Translations under genes and position numbers: made by a program | Notes under the pieces: model-generated | Seen by the model: the letters and a program-made list of their open reading frames with translations, nothing else | Told to the model about the DNA's origin: nothing | Databases searched by the model: none | Origin: JAAYDS01 sp039680625 | GTDB lineage: Bacteria > Chloroflexota > Anaerolineae > UBA1429 | Assembly (NCBI GenBank): GCA_039680625.1 | Contig: JBDKSN010000029.1 | Span: forward strand, 1-9,517 | Length of the DNA: 9,517 nucleotides | Direction of reading: 5' to 3' | Shown: piece by piece, positions 1 through 6,496 of the stretch | Layout: each line of letters starts with the position of its first letter | How positions within the stretch are numbered: the stretch's first letter is position 1

Positions 1-115
1 AGACGTCGGCCCCCGGGCAGACGTCTGCCCCCGAGCAGACGTCCGCCCCCGGGCAGACGTCTGCCCCCGAGCAGACGTCCGACCCCGAGCAGACGTCCGC
101 CCCCGAGCAGACGTC
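1..115. repeat. 18-bp tandem repeat containing GACGTC, about 6.4 units
   Basis: AGACGTC recurs at 1, 19, 37, 55, 73, 91 and 109, exactly 18 bp apart, and the array runs off the left edge. The GACGTC palindrome is identical in all seven copies. The 12 bases between copies vary mainly at the first base (G/T/C), once at the third (A in the fifth spacer), and at the G/A of the CCCCCGGGC/CCCCCGAGC stretch. The second and fourth spacers are identical and the first and third are near-identical, which suggests a 36-bp higher-order unit. Since 18 is a multiple of 3, all frames stay in phase. It is not a CRISPR array, because the spacers are 12 bp and near-identical. Function unknown. Confidence 0.96.
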
Positions 116-265
116 AGGACCTAAGCATACGCCCAAGCCATAGACCATCTCAATGCCAATCTCAGCGGAAGGCTCATGGTCTGAGGCGGGTACGACTAGA
201 CGGCGCCTGATGCCGAGTCACGCGTGATGACACGCTCCGCTGAACTGTGAGCCGAGCTAACACGT

Positions 266-301
266 ATAGAGGAACGAGGCCAAGAAGCCTCGTTCCTCTA
301 T
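266..301 (-). terminator. Strong hairpin terminator downstream of the S1 gene
   Basis: A perfect 15-bp inverted repeat (266-280 with 287-301) encloses a 6-base loop. It lies 45 bp beyond the stop codon of the minus-strand S1 gene, where a terminator is expected. Neither flank has a long T tract: the minus strand continues ACGTGTTAGC and the plus strand TGTACATTG. It may therefore be a weakly canonical or bidirectional terminator, or mainly a 3'-end stabilising stem. Confidence 0.7.
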
Positions 302-345
302 TGTACATTGAGGGACTCTGGACTGCTGGTTAAGTCCTATCCGGA

Positions 346-1488
346 TCAGGCGACCTCTTCCTCTGCCTGGTCTGGTTCGGTGCCCGATGCATCTTGGTTG
401 GCGTGGTGCAGGCCCAGGCTGACACGATGGTCGGCCGCGTCTATGCCCAGAATCGTCACCGCAACCTGCTGGCCCTCGACCACGGCCTGCAGCGGATCAA
501 GCCCGGCTGACTGGAGTTCTGAGGCGTGGATCAGCCCCTCGACTCCGGGAAGCAGGCTGACGAATACGCCAAAGCTGACCACGTGGGTCACCATGCCCAT
601 GGTGGTGGTGCCCAGGGGATAGAGGGCCGCCGCCCTCTCCCACGGGTCGGGCTGCGTGCGCTTGAGCGACAAGCCAATGCGCTGCCGCTCATAATCGATG
701 TTGAGAATGAGCACCTGCACGGTGTCGCCAATCTGAACGACCTCACGCGGGTGGCCGACGTGTTCCCACGAGAGCTCTGACAGGTGCACGAGGCCATCGA
801 CCCCGCCGAGGTCGACAAAGGCGCCAAAGTCACACAGGTTGCTGACCGTACCCGTGCGCGTCTCGCCAACCTCGAGCTCTTCGAGCAGGTGTTCCCGCTG
901 CTGGACGCGCCACTCGCGAGCGGCCGCGCGTTCGGAAAGGATGAGCCGCCGACGATTGCGGTTGACCTCGATCACCTTGAGGGCCAGGGTACTGCCAACC
1001 AGACTGGAAGCATCGCCCTGGCGGCCGGGATGCGCGCCATAGAGCACTTGCGAGGCCGGTACAAAGCCCTGGATGCGCCCGAACTCACACAGCAGGCCGC
1101 CCTTGTTATAGCCAACGACCGGCGCCTGCACGATCTCGCCGCTTTCGAGGAGCGCCTCCGCGCGGAGCCAGTCGCCATATTCACGCGCCATCTCGATCGA
1201 CACCAACAATCGGCCAGTCTGGCCGTCGAGCCGTTGCACATAGACCGGGACCATCTGGCCAACGCGCAGGGTGGCGAGCTCGCTGGGCGATAGATTGGCA
1301 AGCTCACTCGCGATCAACACGGCATCTTGCTTGGCACCTACATCGAGGACGACCTCGGCTAGCGAGACCTGGAGCACTGTGGCCTCACGGATGTCGCCAC
1401 GCCGCGGCGCAGCATAGCCATAAGCATCGCCATACTTGGTCCAAAAAGTGGCGAAATCGAGTTCGTCCTCACTCCCCATCCGATCCAT
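346..1488 (-). CDS. rpsA: S1 RNA-binding domain protein (ribosomal protein bS1 family, four S1 domains)
   Basis: A protein of 380 aa with four S1 OB-fold domains, at about residues 31-101, 116-189, 206-277 and 292-361, and an acidic tail rich in E and D. Domains 3 and 4 carry the classic S1 core: DFGAFVDLGGVDGLVHLSEL, then SFGVFVSLLPGVEGLIHASEL. Family role: bS1 binds mRNA on the 30S subunit and helps initiation; the Escherichia coli form has six domains, while four-domain forms are common elsewhere. I chose ATG at 1488 because GAGGTG lies 6 bases before it. A GTG three codons upstream (1497) is possible but is almost touching its Shine-Dalgarno sequence. The gene is monocistronic, with a perfect sigma-70 promoter and a hairpin after the stop. 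A non-ribosomal S1 regulator cannot be excluded. Confidence 0.92.
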   Translation of the reverse strand: MDRMGSEDELDFATFWTKYGDAYGYAAPRRGDIREATVLQVSLAEVVLDVGAKQDAVLIASELANLSPSELATLRVGQMVPVYVQRLDGQTGRLLVSIEMAREYGDWLRAEALLESGEIVQAPVVGYNKGGLLCEFGRIQGFVPASQVLYGAHPGRQGDASSLVGSTLALKVIEVNRNRRRLILSERAAAREWRVQQREHLLEELEVGETRTGTVSNLCDFGAFVDLGGVDGLVHLSELSWEHVGHPREVVQIGDTVQVLILNIDYERQRIGLSLKRTQPDPWERAAALYPLGTTTMGMVTHVVSFGVFVSLLPGVEGLIHASELQSAGLDPLQAVVEGQQVAVTILGIDAADHRVSLGLHHANQDASGTEPDQAEEEVA

Positions 1489-1571
1489 CCCGTTCACCTC
1501 ACCTCATTGTGGGTGTGCGCCCGCACGCCAAACAGGCGACCGATCTGCTCACCACCGAGCCGGCTCCAGTC

Positions 1572-1600
1572 ATTATAACCAGCGATAGACGGAATGTCAA
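1572..1600 (-). promoter_or_regulatory. Perfect consensus sigma-70 promoter of the S1 gene
   Basis: On the minus strand, TTGACA (1600-1595) is followed by a 17-base spacer and TATAAT (1577-1572), so both hexamers match consensus at every base. Predicted transcription start is near 1565, giving a leader of about 77 nt before the ATG at 1488. That leader contains a GC-rich hairpin (about 1512-1529, 8 pairs including one G-T) shortly before the Shine-Dalgarno sequence. High constitutive expression fits a ribosomal protein. Confidence 0.88.
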
Positions 1601-1782
1601 TGAAATGGGCGCCCCTTTACTGGATATCATGCGCGCCACGACTATCGAGCACAGGAATCGGATCGACATCCAGCGTGGTGGTGTAGCTGCGATCGACAAG
1701 TGAGGCTACCTGCGGTACCATCATGGCGACGCTGGGCGGGGTGCCTCGGGCGATGGCGCTGGGCATTGCAGACGACTGGCAT
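1601..1782. other. Gene-free stretch between the divergent S1 and pyrG promoters
   Basis: No intact gene is identified here. On the minus strand an open frame with coding-like codons (VDRSYTTTLDVDPIP and DSRGAHDIQ, ending at TAA 1619-1617) runs through the stretch. It has no usable start or ribosome site and may be a decayed 3' gene remnant. The plus-strand frame running into pyrG from 1723 lies largely upstream of the pyrG promoter and is not expected to be part of the protein. Confidence 0.4.
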
Positions 1783-1811
1783 TTGGGCCGATGGGGTGCG
1801 CTAGCTATAAT
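1783..1811 (+). promoter_or_regulatory. pyrG promoter
   Basis: A perfect TATAAT (1806-1811) lies 17 bp after TTGGGC (1783-1788), a weak -35. Predicted start is near 1818, giving a leader of about 40 nt. This placement, plus the ribosome site GGGAGGG at 1846-1852, fixes the pyrG start at 1858. I see no attenuator-like C-run or hairpin of the kind that controls pyrG in Gram-positives. Confidence 0.75.
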
Positions 1812-1857
1812 CAGGCCCCGGGCATATCCGTGCCCCACGCAGCAAGGGAGGGCACTG

Positions 1858-3465
1858 ATGACCCGTTTTGTGTTTTGCACCGGAGGCGTGGTCTCTTCGC
1901 TGGGCAAGGGCGTGACGGCCGCCTCGATCGGGCGGATCCTCAAGGCACGCGGCCTGCACGTCGTCATTCAAAAGCTCGATCCGTACCTCAACGTCGACCC
2001 CGGGACTATGTCGCCCTACCAGCACGGCGAGGTCTATGTGCTGGGCGATGGCACCGAGACGGACCTCGATCTGGGGCACTATGAGCGCTTTACCGACGCC
2101 GCCCTCTCGCGCAATGCCAACGTCACCACAGGCCAGGTGTATTCCGAGATCATCGCGCGCGAGCGCCGAGGGGATTTTCTCGGCGGCACGGTGCAGGTGA
2201 TCCCCCACGTCACCGACGAGATCAAACGGCGCATCATGGCCCTGGCCGAGGCAAGCCAAGCCGCTGTGGTGATCGTCGAGGTGGGCGGCACCGTGGGCGA
2301 CATCGAGAGCCAGCCCTTCCTCGAGGCCATCCGTCAGATGCGCCAAGATGTGGGTTACGACAAGACTTGCTATGCCCACCTCACCCTGCTGCCCTATATC
2401 AAGGCCACCAACGAACTCAAGACCAAGCCGACGCAGCATAGCGTGCATGAGCTGCGTGGCATCGGCATCTCGCCCGATGTGCTCGTCTGCCGCGCCGACT
2501 ATCCCATCGCCCCCGAGCTACTCGACAAGATTGCGCTCTTTGGCTCAGTCGAGCGCAAGGCAGTGATCCCCCTCGAGACAGCCTCCTCCATCTATGAGGT
2601 GCCGCTCATCCTGGAGCAGTACGGCTTGGGCGACTATCTGGTCGAGCGGCTGGGCCTTTCGGCGCACGAACCCGATCTATCGCAATGGGAGGACTTCCTT
2701 GCACGCCTGCACGACCCGGTGGGCGAGGTGCGCATCGCGTTGGTGGGCAAGTATGTGGCCCTGCACGACGCCTATCTGAGCGTGCACGAGGCGCTCATCC
2801 ATGCCACCGCGCACTTTAGGCGCAAACTCGTGCTCGATTGGGTCAGTGCCGAGGACGTCGAGAATGGCGACCTGACCGAACGCCTGGCGCAGGCCGACGG
2901 CATTGTGGTGCCGGGCGGCTTTGGCGTGCGGGGCATCGAGGGCAAGATCGCGGCGGCGCAGTTCGCCCGGGAGCACCAGGTGCCCTATCTGGGGCTGTGC
3001 TTGGGTTTACACACGATGATCATCGAGTATGCGCGGCACGCGGCGGGCATGGTGGGCGCCAATAGCTCAGAGTTTGACGAGCACACGCCCTATCCCGTGA
3101 TTAGCCTGTTGCCTGATCAAGTAGGCATCGTCGACAAGGGGGCGACCATGCGCCTGGGCAACTATCCCTGCGCACTCGTCCCGGGTTCGCGGGCGCAGCG
3201 CGCCTATGGCTGCTCGTTGGTCGAAGAGCGGCACCGCCATCGCTATGAGATCAACAATGACCTACGCGACCAGTTGGCCGCGGCGGGCATGCAATGGAGC
3301 GGCATTTCGCCGGACGGACGCCTAGTCGAGATCGCCGAGCTGCGCGACCATCCCTGGATGCTGGGCAGCCAGTTCCATCCCGAGTTCAAGTCGCGTCCGG
3401 GTAATCCGCACCCGTTGTTCCGCGATTTCATCGGCGCGGCTATCGCCAACCACCGATCACGCTAG
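1858..3465 (+). CDS. pyrG: CTP synthase (glutamine hydrolysing)
   Basis: A 535-aa enzyme (the Escherichia coli protein is 545) that makes CTP from UTP, ATP and glutamine, the last step of pyrimidine nucleotide synthesis, in the cytosol. The N-terminal synthetase half starts FVFCTGGVVSSLGKG, with the ATP-binding loop at about residues 11-20, and includes GTVGDIESQPFLEA. The C-terminal class I glutaminase has its nucleophile elbow GLCLG (Cys381) and the catalytic pair His507 and Glu509 in QFHPEF. The start ATG has GGGAGGG 5 bases upstream and gives the family N-terminus exactly; a longer frame from 1723 crosses the promoter and is rejected. Oddity: the usual M-Q after the elbow reads L-H (GLCLGLH). 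Monocistronic and followed by a terminator. Confidence 0.98.
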   Translation: MTRFVFCTGGVVSSLGKGVTAASIGRILKARGLHVVIQKLDPYLNVDPGTMSPYQHGEVYVLGDGTETDLDLGHYERFTDAALSRNANVTTGQVYSEIIARERRGDFLGGTVQVIPHVTDEIKRRIMALAEASQAAVVIVEVGGTVGDIESQPFLEAIRQMRQDVGYDKTCYAHLTLLPYIKATNELKTKPTQHSVHELRGIGISPDVLVCRADYPIAPELLDKIALFGSVERKAVIPLETASSIYEVPLILEQYGLGDYLVERLGLSAHEPDLSQWEDFLARLHDPVGEVRIALVGKYVALHDAYLSVHEALIHATAHFRRKLVLDWVSAEDVENGDLTERLAQADGIVVPGGFGVRGIEGKIAAAQFAREHQVPYLGLCLGLHTMIIEYARHAAGMVGANSSEFDEHTPYPVISLLPDQVGIVDKGATMRLGNYPCALVPGSRAQRAYGCSLVEERHRHRYEINNDLRDQLAAAGMQWSGISPDGRLVEIAELRDHPWMLGSQFHPEFKSRPGNPHPLFRDFIGAAIANHRSR

Positions 3466-3481
3466 ACGATCAGGTCACATA

Positions 3482-3510
3482 AAGGCCCGCACTTACCAGG
3501 TGCGGGCCTT
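3482..3510. terminator. Bidirectional terminator between pyrG and the DUF362 gene
   Basis: An 11-bp perfect stem (AAGGCCCGCAC, 3482-3492, with 3500-3510) encloses a 7-base loop. On the plus strand the stem ends in CCTT and is followed by CTTTC; on the minus strand it ends in CCTT and is followed by TATGTG. It lies 16 bp after the pyrG stop and 8 bp after the convergent DUF362 stop, so it plausibly serves both genes. Confidence 0.9.
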
Positions 3511-3518
3511 CTTTCATC

Positions 3519-4625
3519 TCAGCGCAGGCTACCCTCGCGCTTGTAGCGGTCAAACAGCTGACCCCAGCCGGTCTCGGCACGCCAACGGTCATAGACGTGG
3601 CGCTCTTTGAAGGGCCACCGGTAATAGTCGTGATAAGCCTCAGAGACGAACGACGTGGCGTGCACCAGCGGCGTGTGAAAGAGCAGCTTTTGCAGGAACT
3701 TGGTCGGGCCGTACCACGAAAGCCAACCCAATACACGGTGCAGGTTCACACCGACTTGAAAGTGCCAGTTCTCGCCCGCGATGTCATCGCCGACGACTTC
3801 GATCTCGCGCGGATCCCCCACCCCCAAGCCCTCTTCGTGAGCCAAGCGGATGTACTCGATCTGGAGCGGGTCAAAGCCCATCAAACGCGCCGCGATGGCA
3901 TCGATAGCCACCTGGTCGCCACTCGCTAGGATCACGTTCTTGACCTCGGGCTTCATCACGCGCGGACCGGTGCCGTTGCCTGCGGTGGTGCCATCCATCA
4001 CGGCAAAGATGCCGGTGTGGATTTCTTGCTGAATCTTGAGCAGGTCGACGAGTGTCTGGTGAATCCACGAGTGGGTATAGTGGCGCTTGTGGCTGAGCAA
4101 GCCACCAAAGGCGTTCTTCATCGCTCCCGTGGTGGTGGTGTAGATGTGACACTTGACCGTGGGGAGATGCACGATGCTCTTGCCGATGAAATAGTCCGGG
4201 ATGCGGATGCCCTCGGGGTAGATGTGCGCCAGGGCGTCCATAGGCGCTTTGGGTGTGTACTCCACCCAGGACATGTCGCTCTCCTTAAAGTTGTAGAGCA
4301 CCGGAATGCCATAGCGGCGAAAGATGGGCACATAGTTGTTGAGGTCTTCGCCCTTGAAGGCGTTGGTGACTACCGTGCGGTTCTGCACGCACACCTGATT
4401 GCCATAGCCGCGATTGGCCAAGGCGCGGATGGTGCCTTCTAGCTGCCAGGGCGTCGTGTTGGCGCTGGGGAAGGGAAAGTGCCACGAGATGTTGTCTTTG
4501 AGGATCACCGTCTTGTCGGTGGGGAGGTAGTCCTCGACCCGAGCCAGTCCGAGCAGACGGTCATAATCCTCGAGTACGGTGTCGGGTGTGGTCTTGAGCA
4601 CGGCCACAGTGGCGCGTGAAGCCAT
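3519..4625 (-). CDS. DUF362 domain protein
   Basis: A 368-aa protein whose central part matches the DUF362 family. The family's lysine-histidine and KN signatures are at HLPTVKCHIYTTTTGAMKN (Lys158, His160, Lys170-Asn171), followed by VDL (Asp194), VMDGTTAGNG (Asp211) and SGDQVAIDA (Asp236, Asp241). The family's biochemical role is not settled; several members are fused to or lie near iron-sulfur proteins. This one has only two cysteines (79 and 159), so no ferredoxin-type cluster domain is attached. No signal peptide or membrane segment is evident. Two adjacent ATGs exist; the one at 4625 has AGGAG at 5-base spacing, while 4628 is too close. An upstream in-frame extension to 5048 runs through msrB antisense and is spurious. 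It has its own promoter, overlapped by a dyad. Confidence 0.88.
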   Translation of the reverse strand: MASRATVAVLKTTPDTVLEDYDRLLGLARVEDYLPTDKTVILKDNISWHFPFPSANTTPWQLEGTIRALANRGYGNQVCVQNRTVVTNAFKGEDLNNYVPIFRRYGIPVLYNFKESDMSWVEYTPKAPMDALAHIYPEGIRIPDYFIGKSIVHLPTVKCHIYTTTTGAMKNAFGGLLSHKRHYTHSWIHQTLVDLLKIQQEIHTGIFAVMDGTTAGNGTGPRVMKPEVKNVILASGDQVAIDAIAARLMGFDPLQIEYIRLAHEEGLGVGDPREIEVVGDDIAGENWHFQVGVNLHRVLGWLSWYGPTKFLQKLLFHTPLVHATSFVSEAYHDYYRWPFKERHVYDRWRAETGWGQLFDRYKREGSLR

Positions 4626-4665
4626 CATCGCTCCTCTCAGGGTGATTGAACAAGCCGCCGCCGCG

Positions 4666-4694
4666 ATTCTAGGGAAAGAGTGTTGGCCGGTCAA
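4666..4694 (-). promoter_or_regulatory. Promoter of the DUF362 gene
   Basis: On the minus strand, TTGACC (4694-4689), a 17-base spacer and TAGAAT (4671-4666) differ from consensus by one base in each hexamer. Predicted start is near 4659, giving a leader of about 34 nt that includes the GAGAGGAG ribosome site. Confidence 0.82.
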
Positions 4695-4706
4695 CCTGAC
4701 GGCCAA
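4683..4706. promoter_or_regulatory. Candidate operator dyad over the DUF362 promoter -35
   Basis: TTGGCC, one unpaired G, then GTCA, centre ACC, TGAC and GGCCAA: ten base pairs of dyad symmetry with a single bulged G. It covers the whole -35 hexamer (4689-4694), a position where a bound repressor would block polymerase. In RNA it could instead act as a hairpin at the 3' end of the msrB transcript. The regulator is not identifiable. Confidence 0.45.
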
Positions 4707-4710
4707 CGAA

Positions 4711-4726
4711 GTGGGCGGCTGCCCAC
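4711..4726 (-). terminator. Possible weak terminator after msrB
   Basis: GTGGGC and GCCCAC form a 6-bp perfect stem with a 4-base loop about 70 bp after the msrB stop. On the minus strand it is followed by TTCGTTGG, so the T tract is poor. Just beyond it lies the DUF362 promoter dyad. It is probably leaky if it acts at all. Confidence 0.4.
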
Positions 4727-4797
4727 GTGAGGTTCTGTTGACTGTTATTGTGGCGCAATCGCAGCGCTTGGGCAACCGGGTGCTGTGGCCGGTGTCC

Positions 4798-5187
4798 TCA
4801 GGCAGGCTCGAAGCGGAGCGCGGCTGAGTTGAGACAATAGCGTAGGCCGCTGGGTGCAGGTCCATCGGTGAACAAGTGCCCCAGATGGGCGTCGCAACGG
4901 GTGCAACGTACCTCTTGGCGCACCAGGCCGTGCGAAGTGTCTTCTCGAGTGTAGACGGCGCCCTCGACGGCGGCCGAAAAGCTCGGCCAGCCGGTGCCCG
5001 AGTCGAACTTGGCCTCAGAGCGGAATAGCAGTTGCCCGCAACACACACAGTGATAGCTGCCGGGCGCGTGCTGATCCCAATAGGCGTTGTCGAAAGGGGG
5101 TTCAGTACCCCCGCGGCGGGCTACCTCATATTGCTGTGGCGTGAGAAGCGCACGCCATTGGGCGTCGGTCTTGATGATGCGCGGCAT
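4798..5187 (-). CDS. msrB: Peptide-methionine (R)-S-oxide reductase
   Basis: A 129-aa single-domain MsrB that reduces the R-epimer of methionine sulfoxide in proteins and is probably cytosolic, as no signal peptide is seen. The zinc site is intact with CVCC (Cys47, Cys50) and CTRC (Cys95, Cys98). The catalytic cysteine is Cys118 in RYCLNSAALRF, and GWPSF (66-70) and HLGH (101-104) are present. Position 65 is Thr where many MsrBs have the resolving Cys (SGCGWPSF), so regeneration probably differs from the classic intramolecular disulfide route; this variant is common. The start ATG at 5187 matches the family N-terminus but has only a weak AAAGG upstream. An in-frame ATG at 5256 would add 23 residues of unlikely composition. 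It is preceded by an excellent promoter. Confidence 0.95.
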   Translation of the reverse strand: MPRIIKTDAQWRALLTPQQYEVARRGGTEPPFDNAYWDQHAPGSYHCVCCGQLLFRSEAKFDSGTGWPSFSAAVEGAVYTREDTSHGLVRQEVRCTRCDAHLGHLFTDGPAPSGLRYCLNSAALRFEPA

Positions 5188-5255
5188 GATGTCTGGCCTT
5201 TCACTGTCGGACTGTCGTGAGGCGGGCGGCCTTCTATGACGGATACCCTGTCTCA

Positions 5256-5280
5256 TTTATCGATAAAGTATATTGATATA
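5256..5280. promoter_or_regulatory. AT-rich dyad and direct repeat at the msrB transcription start
   Basis: TTTATCGATAAA (5256-5267) is a perfect 12-bp palindrome. Its core TATCGATA (5258-5265) is repeated as TATTGATA (5271-5278), 13 bp apart and ending at the predicted +1. Such AT-rich sites stand out in GC-rich DNA and sit where a repressor or redox sensor would bind. They could also simply be promoter-associated AT richness. Confidence 0.45.
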
Positions 5281-5286
5281 GTCAGG

Positions 5287-5315
5287 ATTATAGCAGGTCA
5301 ATACGGGTTGGTCAA
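5287..5315 (-). promoter_or_regulatory. Extended -10 promoter of msrB
   Basis: On the minus strand, TTGACC (5315-5310), a 17-base spacer ending in TGC, and a perfect TATAAT (5292-5287) form an extended -10 promoter. Predicted start is near 5280, giving an AT-rich then GC-rich leader of about 93 nt before the msrB ATG. Confidence 0.87.
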
Positions 5316-5485
5316 AGTGGCAAAGGTGTTAGGTCGCCCCGATAGACGTTTCGTGATCGGGCTTGGGCAGCGTCGCGCCGGTGAACAAGGTCGAATGGAC
5401 GTGGTTGCCAGCCTGGAAGGCGTGTGACTCTTGTTGGGCGATGTGGTCGAACCCGAGCGATCATCACAACGGGCGGCGGGGCCGG

Positions 5486-6403
5486 TCAGGGGCAATGGTC
5501 AGGGGGCGGCTCGGTGATAGCTGGGGCGAGGCCGAGGCGAGACGCCAAGGCCGGCTGTCCCCAGGCGGCGAGCACGCCAGCACAGAGCATGAAGAGGGCC
5601 TGCACTGCGGGATTAGTGCGCAGGCCGTCGGGCAGCACCGCGAAGAGGCCTCCGAGCGCCCCGAGCAGAGCCAAGCCCAGTGCGACGCTGCGCAGCCGCG
5701 TGCCCAGCGAACCCTTGGGTATAGTGTGGCCCTGACGACGTTCCAGGGCGAGACCCAGGCCAAGACCGAGCGCAGCCCCGGCGCTCTGGGCTAGAGAGGG
5801 TGCCCACGCTGGCCAGAGAGGTGCTGCTACGGCGAGGGCCATGCCGCAGAGCAACAGCACTCGCCCCCTCGCTGAAGTGGCAGTGTCGTGAGGCCGCTTT
5901 CGCCAATAGGTGAGGCCCCCGGCCAGCACCACCGCGCCGACGAGATAGCCCGCGAGCACATCAGTGGGAAAGTGCACGCCCAGATAGATGCGCGAAAGTG
6001 GCACGAGCAAGAGGGCTAGGAGGCAGAGCCAGCGCAGCCAGCGGCGGGGCCAACGCCAGGCAAGATAGCCCGCCAGCACCACGATGGTTTGCGTGTGCCC
6101 GCTGGGCAGGCCATAGCCACTAGCCCCGACCAAGGCAGTGAGGCTCGTGTCATACTGGGTAGGGCGGGGCTGTTGCCCGAGTGACTTGAGCAGTAAGTTG
6201 AGCAACGCGGAGATCAGAAAGAGAGTGCCGAGTTCGCTGGCAGCATGGCGATCGACGGACCAATAGAGGACGGCGATGACCAGACAGGCGAAGCCGGCAC
6301 TTCCTAGCAGAGTGAGTGCCCGGACGGGGAGATCGAGCCATGGGCTGCCCCGCTGCAGGCATTCGATCACACGGATGCCCCAGTCGAGGATGGTGAGCGG
6401 CAA
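5486..6403 (-). CDS. PAP2-superfamily membrane phosphatase
   Basis: A 305-aa integral membrane protein of the PAP2 (type 2 phosphatidic acid phosphatase) family; members remove phosphate from lipid phosphates such as phosphatidate or polyprenyl diphosphates. All three motifs are intact: K73-x6-R80-P81, P100-S101-G102-H103, and S137-R138-x5-H144-x3-D148. Several hydrophobic helices surround them, and a further stretch of about 130 residues (175-305) adds probable membrane segments of unknown use. The start is TTG at 6403, with GAGGAG 6 bases upstream and the promoter 39 bp away; a GTG at 6469 lies upstream of that promoter and is rejected. The true substrate (undecaprenyl diphosphate, phosphatidate or other) is not decided by sequence. 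No clear terminator was found after its stop. Confidence 0.9.
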   Translation of the reverse strand: MPLTILDWGIRVIECLQRGSPWLDLPVRALTLLGSAGFACLVIAVLYWSVDRHAASELGTLFLISALLNLLLKSLGQQPRPTQYDTSLTALVGASGYGLPSGHTQTIVVLAGYLAWRWPRRWLRWLCLLALLLVPLSRIYLGVHFPTDVLAGYLVGAVVLAGGLTYWRKRPHDTATSARGRVLLLCGMALAVAAPLWPAWAPSLAQSAGAALGLGLGLALERRQGHTIPKGSLGTRLRSVALGLALLGALGGLFAVLPDGLRTNPAVQALFMLCAGVLAAWGQPALASRLGLAPAITEPPPDHCP

Positions 6404-6441
6404 GAGGGGCTCCTCGAACCAGAATCGATGCCACTGGCAAC

Positions 6442-6450
6442 AGTATAGCA
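6442..6450 (-). promoter_or_regulatory. Extended -10 promoter of the PAP2 gene
   Basis: On the minus strand, TGC followed by TATACT (6447-6442) is an extended -10 element. No convincing -35 lies 17 bp upstream, which extended -10 promoters tolerate. Predicted start near 6435 gives a leader of about 32 nt to the TTG start with GAGGAG. Confidence 0.65.
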
Positions 6451-6496
6451 CCAATGGCCAGCTGCGCACGATCTAGCTAGTAGCGTAAGATCACTG

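Noticed and set aside
1..115. CRISPR array
   Set aside because: Period is 18 bp with near-identical intervening bases; no unique spacers and no cas genes.
784..1293. 169-aa plus-strand frame opposite the S1 gene
   Set aside because: Antisense shadow of the S1 coding region; no start signal.
1723..1857. Extension of pyrG by 45 codons upstream
   Set aside because: It runs across the TATAAT promoter at 1806-1811 and has no ribosome site; the family N-terminus starts at 1858.
1801..2448. 215-aa antisense frame within pyrG
   Set aside because: A GC-skew shadow of a certain gene, with no ribosome site or recognisable domain.
3597..4442. Plus-strand frames opposite the DUF362 gene
   Set aside because: Shadows of a gene with clear family motifs; no promoter or ribosome site.
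4626..5048. Long N-terminal extension of the DUF362 frame
   Set aside because: It crosses the DUF362 promoter and the antisense of msrB and has no DUF362 homology; an overlapping shadow frame.
5300..5485. Hidden gene or terminator between PAP2 and msrB
   Set aside because: Short plus-strand frames overlap the msrB promoter and lack ribosome sites; no T-tailed hairpin found after the PAP2 stop.
6404..6469. GTG start at 6469 for the PAP2 gene
   Set aside because: It lies upstream of the extended -10 promoter and lacks a ribosome site, while TTG at 6403 has GAGGAG at 6 bases.
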